Below, piece by piece: positions 31,493 through 39,834 of a stretch of DNA of 64,000 nucleotides (within the stretch, counting starts at the first letter, position 1; the number at the start of each line of letters is the position of its first letter). The stretch comes from Nonomuraea dietziae (GTDB lineage: Bacteria > Actinomycetota > Actinomycetes > Streptosporangiales > Streptosporangiaceae), in assembly GCF_014195505.1 (NCBI RefSeq), contig NZ_JACIBV010000001.1, forward strand, positions 8,556,001-8,620,000, given 5' to 3'. Both the position numbers and the translations under genes were made by a program. The notes under the pieces were generated by a model. That model was not told where the DNA came from. It made no database searches and saw only the letters and a list, made by a program, of their open reading frames with translations.

Positions 31493-31897
31493 ATGAGGGG
31501 ATCGCGTGCCGCGCCGCGGGTGTCGCGCTGCGTCCTGCTCGTCCTGCTCGCCGTCGGCGTCTGCGGCATGCACACTCTCGGTCACCTGGGCCACCGGAGC
31601 GCCGCTTCGACGGGCGCGGCCGGGATGCACGCCATGGCGCACGGGCCGGCGGAGCCCGAAGGGGGAGAGGCGGGGGCGGCTCCCATGGGCGCTCCGATGC
31701 CCGGTCTCGATCCCACGTCCATCTGCGTGGCCGTCCTCACCTCGCTTCTGATCCTCCTCCTCGTCGCGCGGCGGGCCCGGGCGCGGCGGACGGCCGGGGC
31801 CGCGGCCCGCCCGGCCTGGCCGGGGCGTGGAGTCGCCAGGCCGCCGCCCGAGCCCACGGCCGTCCGGCTGGCGCGTCTCTCGGTGCTGCGCCTGTAG
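31493..31897 (+). CDS. DUF6153-type small membrane protein, Met/His-rich
   Basis: 134 residues. An N-terminal hydrophobic segment ('CVLLVLLAVGVCGMHTLGHL') precedes a Met/His/Gly-rich stretch ('GMHAMAHGPA', 'APMGAPMPGLDP'). A second membrane helix follows ('SICVAVLTSLLILLLVARRA') and then a basic tail. The shape fits the actinobacterial DUF6153 family, found beside DUF305 genes as here. Met/His richness suggests copper contact; this is inference. GGGGGAG stands directly before the start; GTG 31490 is possible. The imperfect inverted repeat CTACTAG/TTAGTGAG near 31449-31468 may be its operator. Confidence 0.7.
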   Translation: MRGSRAAPRVSRCVLLVLLAVGVCGMHTLGHLGHRSAASTGAAGMHAMAHGPAEPEGGEAGAAPMGAPMPGLDPTSICVAVLTSLLILLLVARRARARRTAGAAARPAWPGRGVARPPPEPTAVRLARLSVLRL

Positions 31898-31976
31898 GCC
31901 GATCCCGTCCGTGGGTGGCTCCAGAGTCGTCCCGCACGGTGAATCGGCAGGTCAACCCATCGAGAGAGTCACAGTC

Positions 31977-32594
31977 ATGCACACCAACCCAACGATCATC
32001 CGCAGGTTCTCGCTCGGCGTCGTGGCAGGCGTAGGGGCGCTCGCCCTTCTCACCGCCTGTGGTGGCGACGGCGGGACGATGGCGGGGCACGATCGGATGT
32101 CCGGCTCCGCCGCTCCCGCCACCACTCCGGCGGGGACGCCGTCCTTCAACGCCGCGGACGTGATGTTCGCGCAGATGATGATCCCGCACCACGAACAGGC
32201 CGTGGAGATGGCCGAGCTGGCCGGGCCGCGCGCGGCCGACGTCGAGATCAAGGAGCTCGCCGCCAAGATCAAGGCCGCTCAGGACCCGGAGATCCAGACC
32301 ATGAAGGGCTGGCTCACCGCCTGGGGCGCGTCCGCGCCCACCGGCGGGATGCATCACGACATGCCCGGCATCATGTCCGAGCAGGACATGAAGCAGCTCA
32401 AGGCGGCCAAGGGCGCGGCCTTCGACCGGCGCTTCGCCGAGCTGATGATCGCCCACCACAGAGGCGCGATCGAGATGGCCCGCACCGAGCGGGCGCAGGG
32501 CGCCGATCCGGGCGCGAAGGAGCTGGCCAGGCTGATCGAGAGCGCCCAGCAGGCCGAGATCGCGCAGATGGAGAGGATCCTCGACCGGCTCTGA
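31977..32594 (+). CDS. DUF305 lipoprotein, His/Met-rich
   Basis: 205 residues. The signal peptide ends in the lipobox 'LLTAC' at about residue 28, so it is membrane-anchored outside the cell. Two DUF305 halves each carry the hallmark His pairs: 'FAQMMIPHHEQAVEMAELA' and 'AELMIAHHRGAIEMARTE'. They form a four-helix bundle of ferritin-like type. Members are often found with copper-handling genes, and 'GGMHHDMPGIMSEQDM' between the halves would fit metal binding. It follows the Met/His-rich membrane protein by 79 bp and probably shares its transcript. Confidence 0.85.
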   Translation: MHTNPTIIRRFSLGVVAGVGALALLTACGGDGGTMAGHDRMSGSAAPATTPAGTPSFNAADVMFAQMMIPHHEQAVEMAELAGPRAADVEIKELAAKIKAAQDPEIQTMKGWLTAWGASAPTGGMHHDMPGIMSEQDMKQLKAAKGAAFDRRFAELMIAHHRGAIEMARTERAQGADPGAKELARLIESAQQAEIAQMERILDRL

Positions 32595-32607
32595 ACGGGA
32601 GGACCTG

Positions 32608-32634
32608 GCGCCCGGGTCGTCAGGGCCCGGGCGC
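32608..32634. terminator. Rho-independent-like hairpin
   Basis: GCGCCCGGG and CCCGGGCGC pair around a 9-base loop, between the convergent DUF305 and reductase-like genes. No T-run follows, so it is a hairpin-type terminator at best. Confidence 0.6.
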
Positions 32635-32677
32635 GCTGCTCCACTATTCTGAATAGTCGGAGCAGTCGCGGTGGACG

Positions 32678-33286
32678 CTAGACGACGGAGCCGTAGACGG
32701 GCTTGCCCGCCCACTCGTAGGTGAGGTACGCGACGCCGGCGTCGGTGGCGGTCGCGCCGGTGAGCTTCAGCCCCGCAGGGGTGGCCCCCTCGGCGAACAG
32801 CCGCTTGCCCTGGCCGAGGACGACGGGGAAGACCAGCAGGCGGTACTCGTCGACCAGCTCGGCCTCCTGCAGCGAGCGAATGAGGTCGCCGCTGCCCTGG
32901 ACGAGGATCTCGCCGTCGGTGCTCCGCTTGAGCTCGGCGACCGTCTGGGCGGCCTCGCCCACCAGGACCTGCGTGTTGCGCCACTCGGCGTTCATCGGCT
33001 TCCTGGTGGCGACGTACTTCGCCATGCTGTTGATCTTGGCGCCGCCCTCCTCGTCGGGCACGTGGGGCCAGTGGGAGGCGAGGATGTCATACGACCTGCG
33101 GCCCAGCAGCAGGCCGTCCGCGCGCTCGAACTGCTCGCCCATGATGCGGCCGAACCCCTCGTCCACGTGCGGGGGCAGCCATCCGCCGTGCGGGAAGCCG
33201 TTGGAGTCGTCCTCGCCCGGCCCGCCGGGGCCCTGCATGACGCCGTCCAACGACACGAAGGTCGAAACCACCAGCCTGCTCGCCAT
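32678..33286 (-). CDS. Dihydrofolate reductase family protein (RibD C-terminal-like)
   Basis: 202 residues of the DHFR-like RibD C-terminal family, widespread in actinomycetes. Typical parts are 'MASRLVVSTFVSLDGVMQGP', 'ADGLLLGRRSYDILASHWP', 'EILVQGSGDLIRSLQEAELV' and 'DEYRLLVFPVVLGQGKRLFA'. It probably reduces a small substrate with NADPH; no direct folate role is implied. It stands alone. Confidence 0.85.
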   Translation of the reverse strand: MASRLVVSTFVSLDGVMQGPGGPGEDDSNGFPHGGWLPPHVDEGFGRIMGEQFERADGLLLGRRSYDILASHWPHVPDEEGGAKINSMAKYVATRKPMNAEWRNTQVLVGEAAQTVAELKRSTDGEILVQGSGDLIRSLQEAELVDEYRLLVFPVVLGQGKRLFAEGATPAGLKLTGATATDAGVAYLTYEWAGKPVYGSVV

Positions 33287-33345
33287 CTTGTTGTCCTTCT
33301 CGCGCTATGGGTGGAGCGGATCCGTGGGACCCCGCCGTTGCTGTG

Positions 33346-33420
33346 CCTTCAGCCTGGCAGAGCCCGCTTAAGGATTCCTTACGCCATCCCTTCAGCCTGG
33401 TGAAGCCCGCTTAAGGGTTC
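33346..33420. repeat. Two direct copies of a 32-bp sequence
   Basis: CCTTCAGCCTGG, three variable bases, then AGCCCGCTTAAGG occur at 33346-33377 and again at 33389-33420, with 11 bp between. They lie in the intergenic gap between two minus-strand genes. The copies differ at only a few bases. Their role is unknown; they may be a protein-binding tandem site. Confidence 0.75.
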
Positions 33421-33489
33421 TCACGGCCGCCCCCGCGGCCCTGACGGCCGCGTGCCTCCTGCCGCACCGGGCGGGACGGAGGCGAGCGC

Positions 33490-34287
33490 TCACCCCAGGA
33501 CGCGGTCGATGAACGCCGTGACCTCGCCCAGCACCTCGTCCCTGTTGGTCTCGTTGAAGACCTCGTGCCGCGCCCCGTGATAGATCACCTCGGTGAGGTT
33601 CTCGCCCCTGATCATCTCGATGCCCGTACGGCTGGCCGACAGCGGCACGAGCTGGTCGTCGGCGCCGTGGATCCACAGGGTCGGCAGCCGCCCGAGGTCA
33701 CCGCCCTTGGCGATCGTCTCCAAGGCCCTGGAGAACGCCTCCAGCGTCGGCCGCTTGAACGGGCCGTGCCAGACCAGCGGGTCCTCGGCGTACGCCGCCC
33801 CCACGGAGGGGTCACGCGACAGCGTGGCGGGGTCGATGGGGATGTCGGGGATCTCCTCCAGCGCGAGCAGCGCGGGGATCACCTCCCACTCGCCGATCAC
33901 CGGCCCCGACAGGACCAGGGCGGCCAGCCCGCTGCCGTGGCGCTGGGCGTGGCGGGTGGCGATCAGGCCGCCCATGGAGTGGCCGATGACCACGACGGGC
34001 ACTCCCGGGTGCTCGGCCCTGGCGTGCTCCTCCACCGTGCGGACGTCGGTGACGACGTCCTCGAAGTCCTCGATCAGGACGCGCTCGCCGTCCGACCTGC
34101 CGTGCCCGAGGTGGTCGGGGCCGTAGACCGCGGCGCCGTGCCGTACCAGGACGTCGGCCACGTGCTCGTAGCGGCCGATGTGCTCGCCGTATCCGTGGAC
34201 CAGCACCACCAGACAGCGCGGCCGCTCGTGTGGCCAGACCCGGGTGGTGATCGTGCCCCGGGTGCCGGTGAAGGAGAGTTCCGTCAT
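33490..34287 (-). CDS. Alpha/beta hydrolase, monoacylglycerol-lipase-like
   Basis: 265 residues. The lipase plan is clear: oxyanion 'VLVHGYGEHIGRYEHVADVL', 'GPDHLGHGRSDGERVLIEDF' and the nucleophile Ser in 'VVIGHSMGGLIATRHA'. The Asp lies in 'LWIHGADDQLVPLSAS', and the His in 'YHGARHEVFNE'. These features match bacterial monoacylglycerol lipases, which release glycerol and fatty acid. It is divergent from the IclR/GylR gene, and the IclR site lies between them, so it may supply glycerol to the operon next door. Confidence 0.83.
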   Translation of the reverse strand: MTELSFTGTRGTITTRVWPHERPRCLVVLVHGYGEHIGRYEHVADVLVRHGAAVYGPDHLGHGRSDGERVLIEDFEDVVTDVRTVEEHARAEHPGVPVVVIGHSMGGLIATRHAQRHGSGLAALVLSGPVIGEWEVIPALLALEEIPDIPIDPATLSRDPSVGAAYAEDPLVWHGPFKRPTLEAFSRALETIAKGGDLGRLPTLWIHGADDQLVPLSASRTGIEMIRGENLTEVIYHGARHEVFNETNRDEVLGEVTAFIDRVLG

Positions 34288-34311
34288 GCCCGGAGCGTAC
34301 GATCTCTCACG

Positions 34312-34332
34312 GTGTTCGGCAATCCCGAACAC
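34312..34332. promoter_or_regulatory. IclR/GylR operator, site 1
   Basis: GTGTTCGG and CCGAACAC are exact complements around a 5-bp spacer. The site lies between the hydrolase start (34287) and the IclR start (34349). The same motif recurs at 35147-35167 before glpK. Confidence 0.78.
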
Positions 34333-34348
34333 GGCTATCGTTGCCCGA

Positions 34349-35095
34349 GTGGGAGAGACGATTCAATCTGTCGAGAGGGCCGCGGCGATCCTGAGGCTGC
34401 TCGCCTCCGGCTCGCGGCAGCTGGGCGTGGCCGAGCTGGCCAGGGCCATGGGCCTGCCCAAGGGAACGCTGCACGGCATCCTGCGCACGCTGGTCCACGT
34501 GGGCTTCGTGGAGCAGGACGGCGTGACGGGCAAGTACCGGCTCGGCGCCACACTGCTGCACCTGGGCAGCAGCTACCTCGACGTCAACGAGCTGCGCGCC
34601 CGCTCGCTGAACTGGGCCGACGGCCTGGCCGGCCGCAGCAGGGAGAGCGTCTGGATCGGCACCTTCCACGAGGGCCAGGTCCTGGTGATCCATCACGTCT
34701 TCAGGCCCGACGACAGCATGCAGGTCCTGCAGGTCGGCGCCCACCTGCCGGCCCACGCCACGGCGCTGGGCAAGGTCCTGCTCGCCTTCGACCCCTATGG
34801 CGAGGCCCCCCTCCCGCTCGCCGCCTGCACCAAGAAGACGATCCTCGCAAGGGAGGCGCTCCACCAGGAGCTCGACCTGGCCAGAGCCAGGGGATGGGCC
34901 GCCGACATGGAGGAGTTCGAGGAGGGCGAGGTGTCCGTCGCCGCCCCGATCAAGGACGGCAGGGGCGTGGCCGTGGGCGCGATCGGCATCAGGGGGGCGG
35001 TCGAGCGCCTGGCGGCCGACGGGCGGCTGGACATGGACGTCGTCTCCTACGTCCGCGACGCCGCCAGGGCCATCAGCAGGGACCTGGCGCGATGA
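34349..35095 (+). CDS. IclR-family regulator of glycerol catabolism (GylR-like)
   Basis: 248 residues. The winged helix is 'SVERAAAILRLLASGSRQLG' and 'AELARAMGLPKGTLHGILRT'. The IclR effector domain follows, with 'YLDVNELRARSLNWADGLAG', 'LPAHATALGKVLLAF' and 'SVAAPIKDGRGVAVGAIGI'. Place and family match GylR, which represses the glycerol operon in Streptomyces and is released by glycerol or glycerol 3-phosphate. The GTG start follows the first operator by 16 bp, and the second operator lies before glpK, so it likely controls both. Confidence 0.85.
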   Translation: MGETIQSVERAAAILRLLASGSRQLGVAELARAMGLPKGTLHGILRTLVHVGFVEQDGVTGKYRLGATLLHLGSSYLDVNELRARSLNWADGLAGRSRESVWIGTFHEGQVLVIHHVFRPDDSMQVLQVGAHLPAHATALGKVLLAFDPYGEAPLPLAACTKKTILAREALHQELDLARARGWAADMEEFEEGEVSVAAPIKDGRGVAVGAIGIRGAVERLAADGRLDMDVVSYVRDAARAISRDLAR

Positions 35096-35110
35096 GGCGC
35101 GCCACCCCTG

Positions 35111-35167
35111 TTGACACCAGTCGGCGACCGAATACCATTCCCTTCAGCGTTCGGCATTGTCGAACAC
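35111..35167 (+). promoter_or_regulatory. glpK promoter and second GylR operator
   Basis: A -35 TTGACA (35111-35116) and a -10 TACCAT (35133-35138) with a 16-base spacer form a good housekeeping-type promoter. Directly downstream, 35147-35167 repeats the operator motif: GCGTTCGG, a 5-bp spacer, TCGAACAC. Binding there would block the early transcribed region. Confidence 0.75.
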
Positions 35168-35191
35168 TTTGAGAGACATGCGAGGAACCCC

Positions 35192-36649
35192 GTGCCTCGA
35201 CAGCACTATGTCGCAGCCATCGACCAGGGCACCACGTCCAGCCGATGCATCGTGTTCGACCAGGGCGGCAACATCATCTCCGTCGCCCAACGCGAGCATC
35301 GGCAGATCTTCCCCCGCCCCGGCTGGGTGGAGCACGACGCCGCCGAGATCTGGGAGGCGGTGCGGGCCGTACTGGACGACGCGGTGGGCGGGCTCGACAT
35401 CGCCGCGCTCGGCATCACCAACCAGCGTGAGACCACCGTCGTCTGGGACCGGCTCACCGGCGAGCCGGTGAGCCCCGCGATCGTCTGGCAGGACACCAGG
35501 ACCGATGGCCTGATCCGCTCGCTCGCAGGCTCCGAGGAGCTGTTCCGCGAACGGGCGGGGCTACCGCTGACCACCTACTTCTCAGGCCCCAAGCTGCGCT
35601 GGCTGCTGGAGGAGACGCCAGGGCTGCGCGGGCGGGCCGAGCGCGGCGAGGTCCTGTTCGGCACCGTCGACAGCTGGCTGATCTGGAAGCTCACCGGCAG
35701 GCACGTCACGGACGTGACCAACGCCAGCCGTACGCTCATGATGAACATCCACACGCTGGCCTGGGACGACGACCTTCTGGCCGTGCTGGACGTGCCGCGG
35801 GCGATGCTGCCGGAGATCCGTCCCTCGGTGGAGGTCTACGGCCACCACAGGGGCATCCCCGTGGCCTCCGCCCTCGGCGACCAGCAGGCCGCGCTGTTCG
35901 GCCAGACCTGCTTCGCGCCGGGTGAGACCAAGAGCACGTACGGCTCGGGCAGCTTCCTGCTGATGAACACCGGCCACGAGCCGGTCACCTCCAAGCACGG
36001 GCTGCTCACCACGGTCGGCTACCAGATCGGCGACGCGCCCGCCACGTACGCGCTGGAGGGCGCGATCGCGGTGACAGGGTCGCTGGTGCAGTGGCTGCGC
36101 GACAACCTCGGCCTGATCTCCAGCGCCGCCGAGATCGAGACCCTGGCCAAGACCGTGGACGACAACGGCGGCTGCTACTTCGTGCCCGCCTTCTCCGGCC
36201 TGTTCGCCCCGCACTGGCGCTCGGACGCCCGCGGCGTGATCGCCGGGCTGACGGCGTTCGTGACCAAGGGGCACATCGCGCGGGCGGTGCTGGAGGCGAC
36301 CGCCTTCCAGACCAGGGAGGTGGTCGACGCGATGGACGCCGACGCGGGCCTCGCGCTGACCTCTCTGCGGGTCGACGGCGGCATGACGGCCGACAACCTG
36401 CTCATGCAGACCCTGGCCGACGTGCTGGCGGTGCCGGTGATCCGCCCGGTGGTCGCCGAGACGACGGCGCTGGGCGCCGCCTACGCGGCAGGTCTGGCCA
36501 CGGGTTACTGGCCCGACCTCGACAGTCTGCGCGCCAACTGGCACAGGGCCGCCGAGTGGCGCCCCGTGGCGGGCGGCCCCTCGAGGGAGCGCGACTACCA
36601 CTACTGGAAGAAGGCCGTGGCCCGCACGCTCGACTGGGTCGAGCAGTGA
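35192..36649 (+). CDS. glpK: Glycerol kinase
   Basis: 485 residues of the FGGY kinase family; phosphorylates glycerol with ATP. Motifs seen: 'YVAAIDQGTTSSRCIVFDQG' (phosphate-binding), 'GITNQRETTVVWDRLTGEP', 'GTVDSWLIWKLTGRHVTDVT', 'GETKSTYGSGSFLLMNTG' and 'RVDGGMTADNLLMQTLADVL'. GTG 35192 has AGGA six bases upstream. glpD follows by 43 bp. The usual glycerol facilitator gene (glpF) is missing from the operon; the MFS gene further on is not an obvious substitute. Confidence 0.93.
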   Translation: MPRQHYVAAIDQGTTSSRCIVFDQGGNIISVAQREHRQIFPRPGWVEHDAAEIWEAVRAVLDDAVGGLDIAALGITNQRETTVVWDRLTGEPVSPAIVWQDTRTDGLIRSLAGSEELFRERAGLPLTTYFSGPKLRWLLEETPGLRGRAERGEVLFGTVDSWLIWKLTGRHVTDVTNASRTLMMNIHTLAWDDDLLAVLDVPRAMLPEIRPSVEVYGHHRGIPVASALGDQQAALFGQTCFAPGETKSTYGSGSFLLMNTGHEPVTSKHGLLTTVGYQIGDAPATYALEGAIAVTGSLVQWLRDNLGLISSAAEIETLAKTVDDNGGCYFVPAFSGLFAPHWRSDARGVIAGLTAFVTKGHIARAVLEATAFQTREVVDAMDADAGLALTSLRVDGGMTADNLLMQTLADVLAVPVIRPVVAETTALGAAYAAGLATGYWPDLDSLRANWHRAAEWRPVAGGPSRERDYHYWKKAVARTLDWVEQ

Positions 36650-36692
36650 CCGGCCCCCCGCCTGCCCCGCGTTCCCCGAAGGAGACACGTCC

Positions 36693-38246
36693 ATGACCAT
36701 CGCCACGCGCGGCACCAGAGCCGAGACCCGCGCGGAACTGTCCAGGACCACCTATGACCTGCTGGTCATCGGCGGCGGCATCCTGGGCACCTCCGTGACC
36801 TGGATGGCCGCCCAGGCGGGGCTGCGGGTGGCGATGGTGGACGCGGGCGACTTCGCCGGCGCCACCTCCAGCGCCTCCTCCAAGCTGGTTCACGGCGGAC
36901 TGCGCTACCTGCAGACCGGCAACCTCAAACTCGTCGCCGAGAACCATCGCGAGCGCAGGGCGCTGGCCGCAGACGTGGCTCCGCACCTGGTCACGCCGCT
37001 CAGCTTCGTGGTCCCGATCTACAGGGGCGGCCCGCACGGGGCGGCCAAGCTGGGCGCGGGCGTGTTCCTGTACTCGGCGCTGTCTGCCTTCGGCGACGGC
37101 CTCGGCAGGGTCGTCACCCCGCAGCAGGCCCTGGCCAGGGTTCCCGCGCTGCGCGCGGAGGGGCTGCGTGCCGCCGCCGTCTACGGCGACCACCAGATGA
37201 ACGACAGCCGCGTCGCGGTGATGACCGTGCGGGCGGCCGTCGAGGCGGGCGCGGTCGTGCTCAACCACGCCGAGGTGGTCGGCCTGCGTACGGCCCGCGG
37301 CACCGTCTCGGGCGCCGAACTGCGCGACCGCCTCGACGGCGGCGAGTTCGGCGTCGACGCCCACCTGGTGCTGAACGCGACGGGGCCGTGGGTGGACCAC
37401 CTGCGCAGGATGGAGGACCCGGCGGCCGCGCCGAGCATCCGGCTGTCCAAGGGCGCCCATCTGGTCATGCGCCGCCACGAGCCGTGGAAGGCGGCGCTGA
37501 CCACGCCGATCGACAAGTACCGGGTCTCGTTCGCCATCCCATGGGAGGACCACCTGCTGCTGGGCACCACCGACGAGGAGTACGAAGGCGACCCCGCCGG
37601 CGTGCGGGCCACCGACACCGACATCGCGCAGATCCTCTCCGAGGCGGGGCACGCCGTACAGGACTCACAGCTGCGGCGGGAGGACATCACCTACGCCTTC
37701 GCCGGGCTGCGGGTGCTGCCTGGCGGGCCCGGCCGGGTGGCCGCCGCCAAGCGGGAGACCGTCGTCACCCGCGGCAGGCGCGGCATGCTCTCGGTGGCGG
37801 GCGGCAAATGGACCACCTACCGCCACATCGGCAGGCTCGTCCTCGACATCCTCGCCCATCTGCCCGGCCGCCCCCTCGGCGACGACCTCGCCGCCATCCT
37901 GCCCGCCATGCCGCTGCCCGGCCTGGCCAGCCCCGACGCGGTGGCCATGCGCCTGTTCACCGAGCGGGAGCCGGGCGCGAGGATGGACCCGCTGGTGGCC
38001 CGCCACCTGGCCGCCCACTACGGCTCGATCGCCTTCGACGTGGCCAGGCTCATCCGCGAGGACCCGAGCCTGGGCGAGCGCATCCACCCGGACGGCCCCG
38101 ACATCTGGGCCCAGGCGGTCTACGCCCGCGAGCACGAGTGGGCCGCCACCGTCGACGACGTCGTACGGCGCCGCACCACGCTCACCATCCGTGGCCTGGA
38201 CACCGCCGACGTCCGCGCCCGCGTCGCGGGGCTGCTGACGAAGTAG
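36693..38246 (+). CDS. glpD: Glycerol-3-phosphate dehydrogenase, FAD-dependent
   Basis: 517 residues. It oxidises glycerol 3-phosphate to dihydroxyacetone phosphate and passes electrons to quinone at the membrane. FAD binding: 'DLLVIGGGILGTSVTWMAAQ' and 'AGDFAGATSSASSKLVHGGL' with 'RYLQTGNLKLV'. Further blocks are 'GPWVDHLRRM', 'LSKGAHLVMRRHEP', 'GTTDEEYEGDPAG', 'FAGLRVLP' and 'RGMLSVAGGKWTTYRHIG'. It completes glycerol use with GlpK directly upstream. Confidence 0.93.
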   Translation: MTIATRGTRAETRAELSRTTYDLLVIGGGILGTSVTWMAAQAGLRVAMVDAGDFAGATSSASSKLVHGGLRYLQTGNLKLVAENHRERRALAADVAPHLVTPLSFVVPIYRGGPHGAAKLGAGVFLYSALSAFGDGLGRVVTPQQALARVPALRAEGLRAAAVYGDHQMNDSRVAVMTVRAAVEAGAVVLNHAEVVGLRTARGTVSGAELRDRLDGGEFGVDAHLVLNATGPWVDHLRRMEDPAAAPSIRLSKGAHLVMRRHEPWKAALTTPIDKYRVSFAIPWEDHLLLGTTDEEYEGDPAGVRATDTDIAQILSEAGHAVQDSQLRREDITYAFAGLRVLPGGPGRVAAAKRETVVTRGRRGMLSVAGGKWTTYRHIGRLVLDILAHLPGRPLGDDLAAILPAMPLPGLASPDAVAMRLFTEREPGARMDPLVARHLAAHYGSIAFDVARLIREDPSLGERIHPDGPDIWAQAVYAREHEWAATVDDVVRRRTTLTIRGLDTADVRARVAGLLTK

Positions 38247-38313
38247 GCGCGCGAGCCGGCCTCCCAGGAAGTGAGGCGTTGTCATTTACGTCACTCTCGG
38301 CTAGAACCAGATT

Positions 38314-38330
38314 TTAGAACTTGCTTCTAG
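38314..38330. promoter_or_regulatory. Operator-like palindrome before the MFS gene
   Basis: TAGAA, CTTGC, TTCTA lies 33 bp before the MFS start. A half-copy TAGAAC also lies at 38302. A closely related site occurs at 39831-39847 on the far side of the MFS gene. Sequence type suggests a TetR or MarR-like repressor not encoded nearby. Confidence 0.55.
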
Positions 38331-38362
38331 CTTTGTCCGATGGCGCAGCGGAGGAGAGTGCG

Positions 38363-39760
38363 ATGGCCGAGGTCGTTGCGGAGAAGCGTCGGCGCATGGG
38401 AGCGCCGCCCGCCCGTGGGATCAGCGCGAACGATCCGGCCCCCTACGGGTGGGCGCCCCTGGTGGTCCTGTTCCTGGTCGGCCTGGTCGACAGGGTCGAG
38501 CACAGCCTGCTGTCCGGCGTCCTGCCGCTGCTCCAGCGGGAGTGGGGGATCAGCGACACCGCCGCGGGGTCCATCCCGACCGCCGCCGCCATCGCGGCGG
38601 CCGCCGTCGCGCTGCCCGCCGGCTACCTGGCTGACCGCTACAGCCGTACCCGCATCATCGCCATCGTCGTCTTCTGCTGGGGGCTGGCGACGCTCGGCTC
38701 CGGGCTGGCCGTCGGGTTCGCGATGTTCTTCGCCATGCGGGTCTTCCTCGCGGCCGCCGAGAACATCGACAACCCCGCCTCGGGCAGCCTGCTGGCCGAC
38801 TACTACCCCCCGCTCACCCGCGCCAAGGCCTACGGCCTGGTACGCATCACCACCTACCTCGGTGGCCTCGGCACCGCGCTCGGCGGCGTGCTGGGCCAGG
38901 CGATGGGCTGGCGTGCCACCTTCATGATCATGGCGATCCCCGGGGTGCTGACGGCGCTGCTGGTCTGGTGGCTCAGGGAGCCCTCGCGCGGCTTCCTGGA
39001 CCGGGTGATCGCCCGCGACTCCGCCCAGCCGCAGCCCGTGCCCGACGCGGTCGGTCCGCGTCCCGAGGAGGTGGAGGGCGTCGCCGCCAGGCTGACCGGC
39101 CGCCTGCGCTTCGGCAGGCAGTTCCGCGACGTGCTGAAGATCCCCACCCTCACCATGGTCTGCGTCGGGCTGATGGTGCTCACCCTCGGCCTTGCGGGCA
39201 TCGCGTTCTGGATGCCGAGCCTGATGGTCAGGGGCTACGGCGTCAGCCCCGGCGCCGCGGCGTCGCTGGCCGGCCTGATCAGCGTGGCGGGCGTCGTGGG
39301 CGGCACGCTCATCGGGGCCTGGCTCGGCAGGCGCATGCACGCCACCCGCAAGGGCGGCAGGCTGCTGGTCGGCGGCACCGGCATCACGCTGGGCTCGCTG
39401 ACGCAGGCCGCGGCCATCTCCATGGACTCCCTGACCATGCTCGTGCTCCTGCTGCTGGCCTCCTCGCTGCTGTCGGCGATGGCCATCCCCAACATGACCG
39501 CCTCGCTGGCCGACGTGGTCGGCGCCGACTCTCGAGGGCTCGCCTTCGCCGTGCTCCAGCTCTTCATCGCGGCGGGCGCGGCGTTCGGGCCGCTGGTGGT
39601 GGGCATCTCCTCCGACAGCAGCGGCTCGCTGGTGACCGCGATGTACATCCTGGTCGTGCCGATGGTGCTGGGCGGGCTGCTCTGCCTCGCGGCGCGCGGC
39701 TTCTTCGAACGCGACGCCCAGAGGGTCCTCGACGCCGCTCGTGAGGAGGCGGGCCGATGA
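38363..39760 (+). CDS. Major facilitator superfamily transporter
   Basis: 465 residues with 12 predicted membrane segments. The hallmark loop between segments 2 and 3 is 'GYLADRYSRTRIIAIVVFCW'. Segment 1 is 'APLVVLFLVGLVDRVEHSLL'. A long cytoplasmic loop (residues about 205-255) separates the halves. The pattern fits sugar-phosphate/organic acid type or spinster-like MFS carriers; the substrate is unknown. GGAGGAGAG precedes ATG 38363. It has its own operator-like site and is 116 bp from glpD, so it may be an independent unit. Its stop overlaps the start of a cut-off dehydrogenase gene. Confidence 0.85.
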   Translation: MAEVVAEKRRRMGAPPARGISANDPAPYGWAPLVVLFLVGLVDRVEHSLLSGVLPLLQREWGISDTAAGSIPTAAAIAAAAVALPAGYLADRYSRTRIIAIVVFCWGLATLGSGLAVGFAMFFAMRVFLAAAENIDNPASGSLLADYYPPLTRAKAYGLVRITTYLGGLGTALGGVLGQAMGWRATFMIMAIPGVLTALLVWWLREPSRGFLDRVIARDSAQPQPVPDAVGPRPEEVEGVAARLTGRLRFGRQFRDVLKIPTLTMVCVGLMVLTLGLAGIAFWMPSLMVRGYGVSPGAAASLAGLISVAGVVGGTLIGAWLGRRMHATRKGGRLLVGGTGITLGSLTQAAAISMDSLTMLVLLLLASSLLSAMAIPNMTASLADVVGADSRGLAFAVLQLFIAAGAAFGPLVVGISSDSSGSLVTAMYILVVPMVLGGLLCLAARGFFERDAQRVLDAAREEAGR

Positions 39761-39834
39761 CCGGGATCGCGCGGGACCGCGTGGTGATCGTCACGGGCGC
39801 GGCGAGGAGAGGTTCGACGCCCATTAGATTCTAG
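39757..39834 (+). pseudogene. N-terminal stub of a short-chain dehydrogenase
   Basis: ATG 39757 overlaps the MFS stop (ATGA). The 25 codons read 'MTGIARDRVVIVTGAARRGS' and end 'TPIRF', stop 39832-39834. 'RVVIVTGAA' is the first strand and start of the glycine motif of a short-chain dehydrogenase (usual continuation: RGIG). After the motif the sequence is unrelated, so the remainder (about 230 residues) has been deleted. Confidence 0.7.

Noticed and set aside
31737..32984. A long minus-strand frame over the DUF6153-DUF305 genes
   Set aside because: It is antisense to two clear genes with a signal peptide and lipobox and has no recognisable domain.
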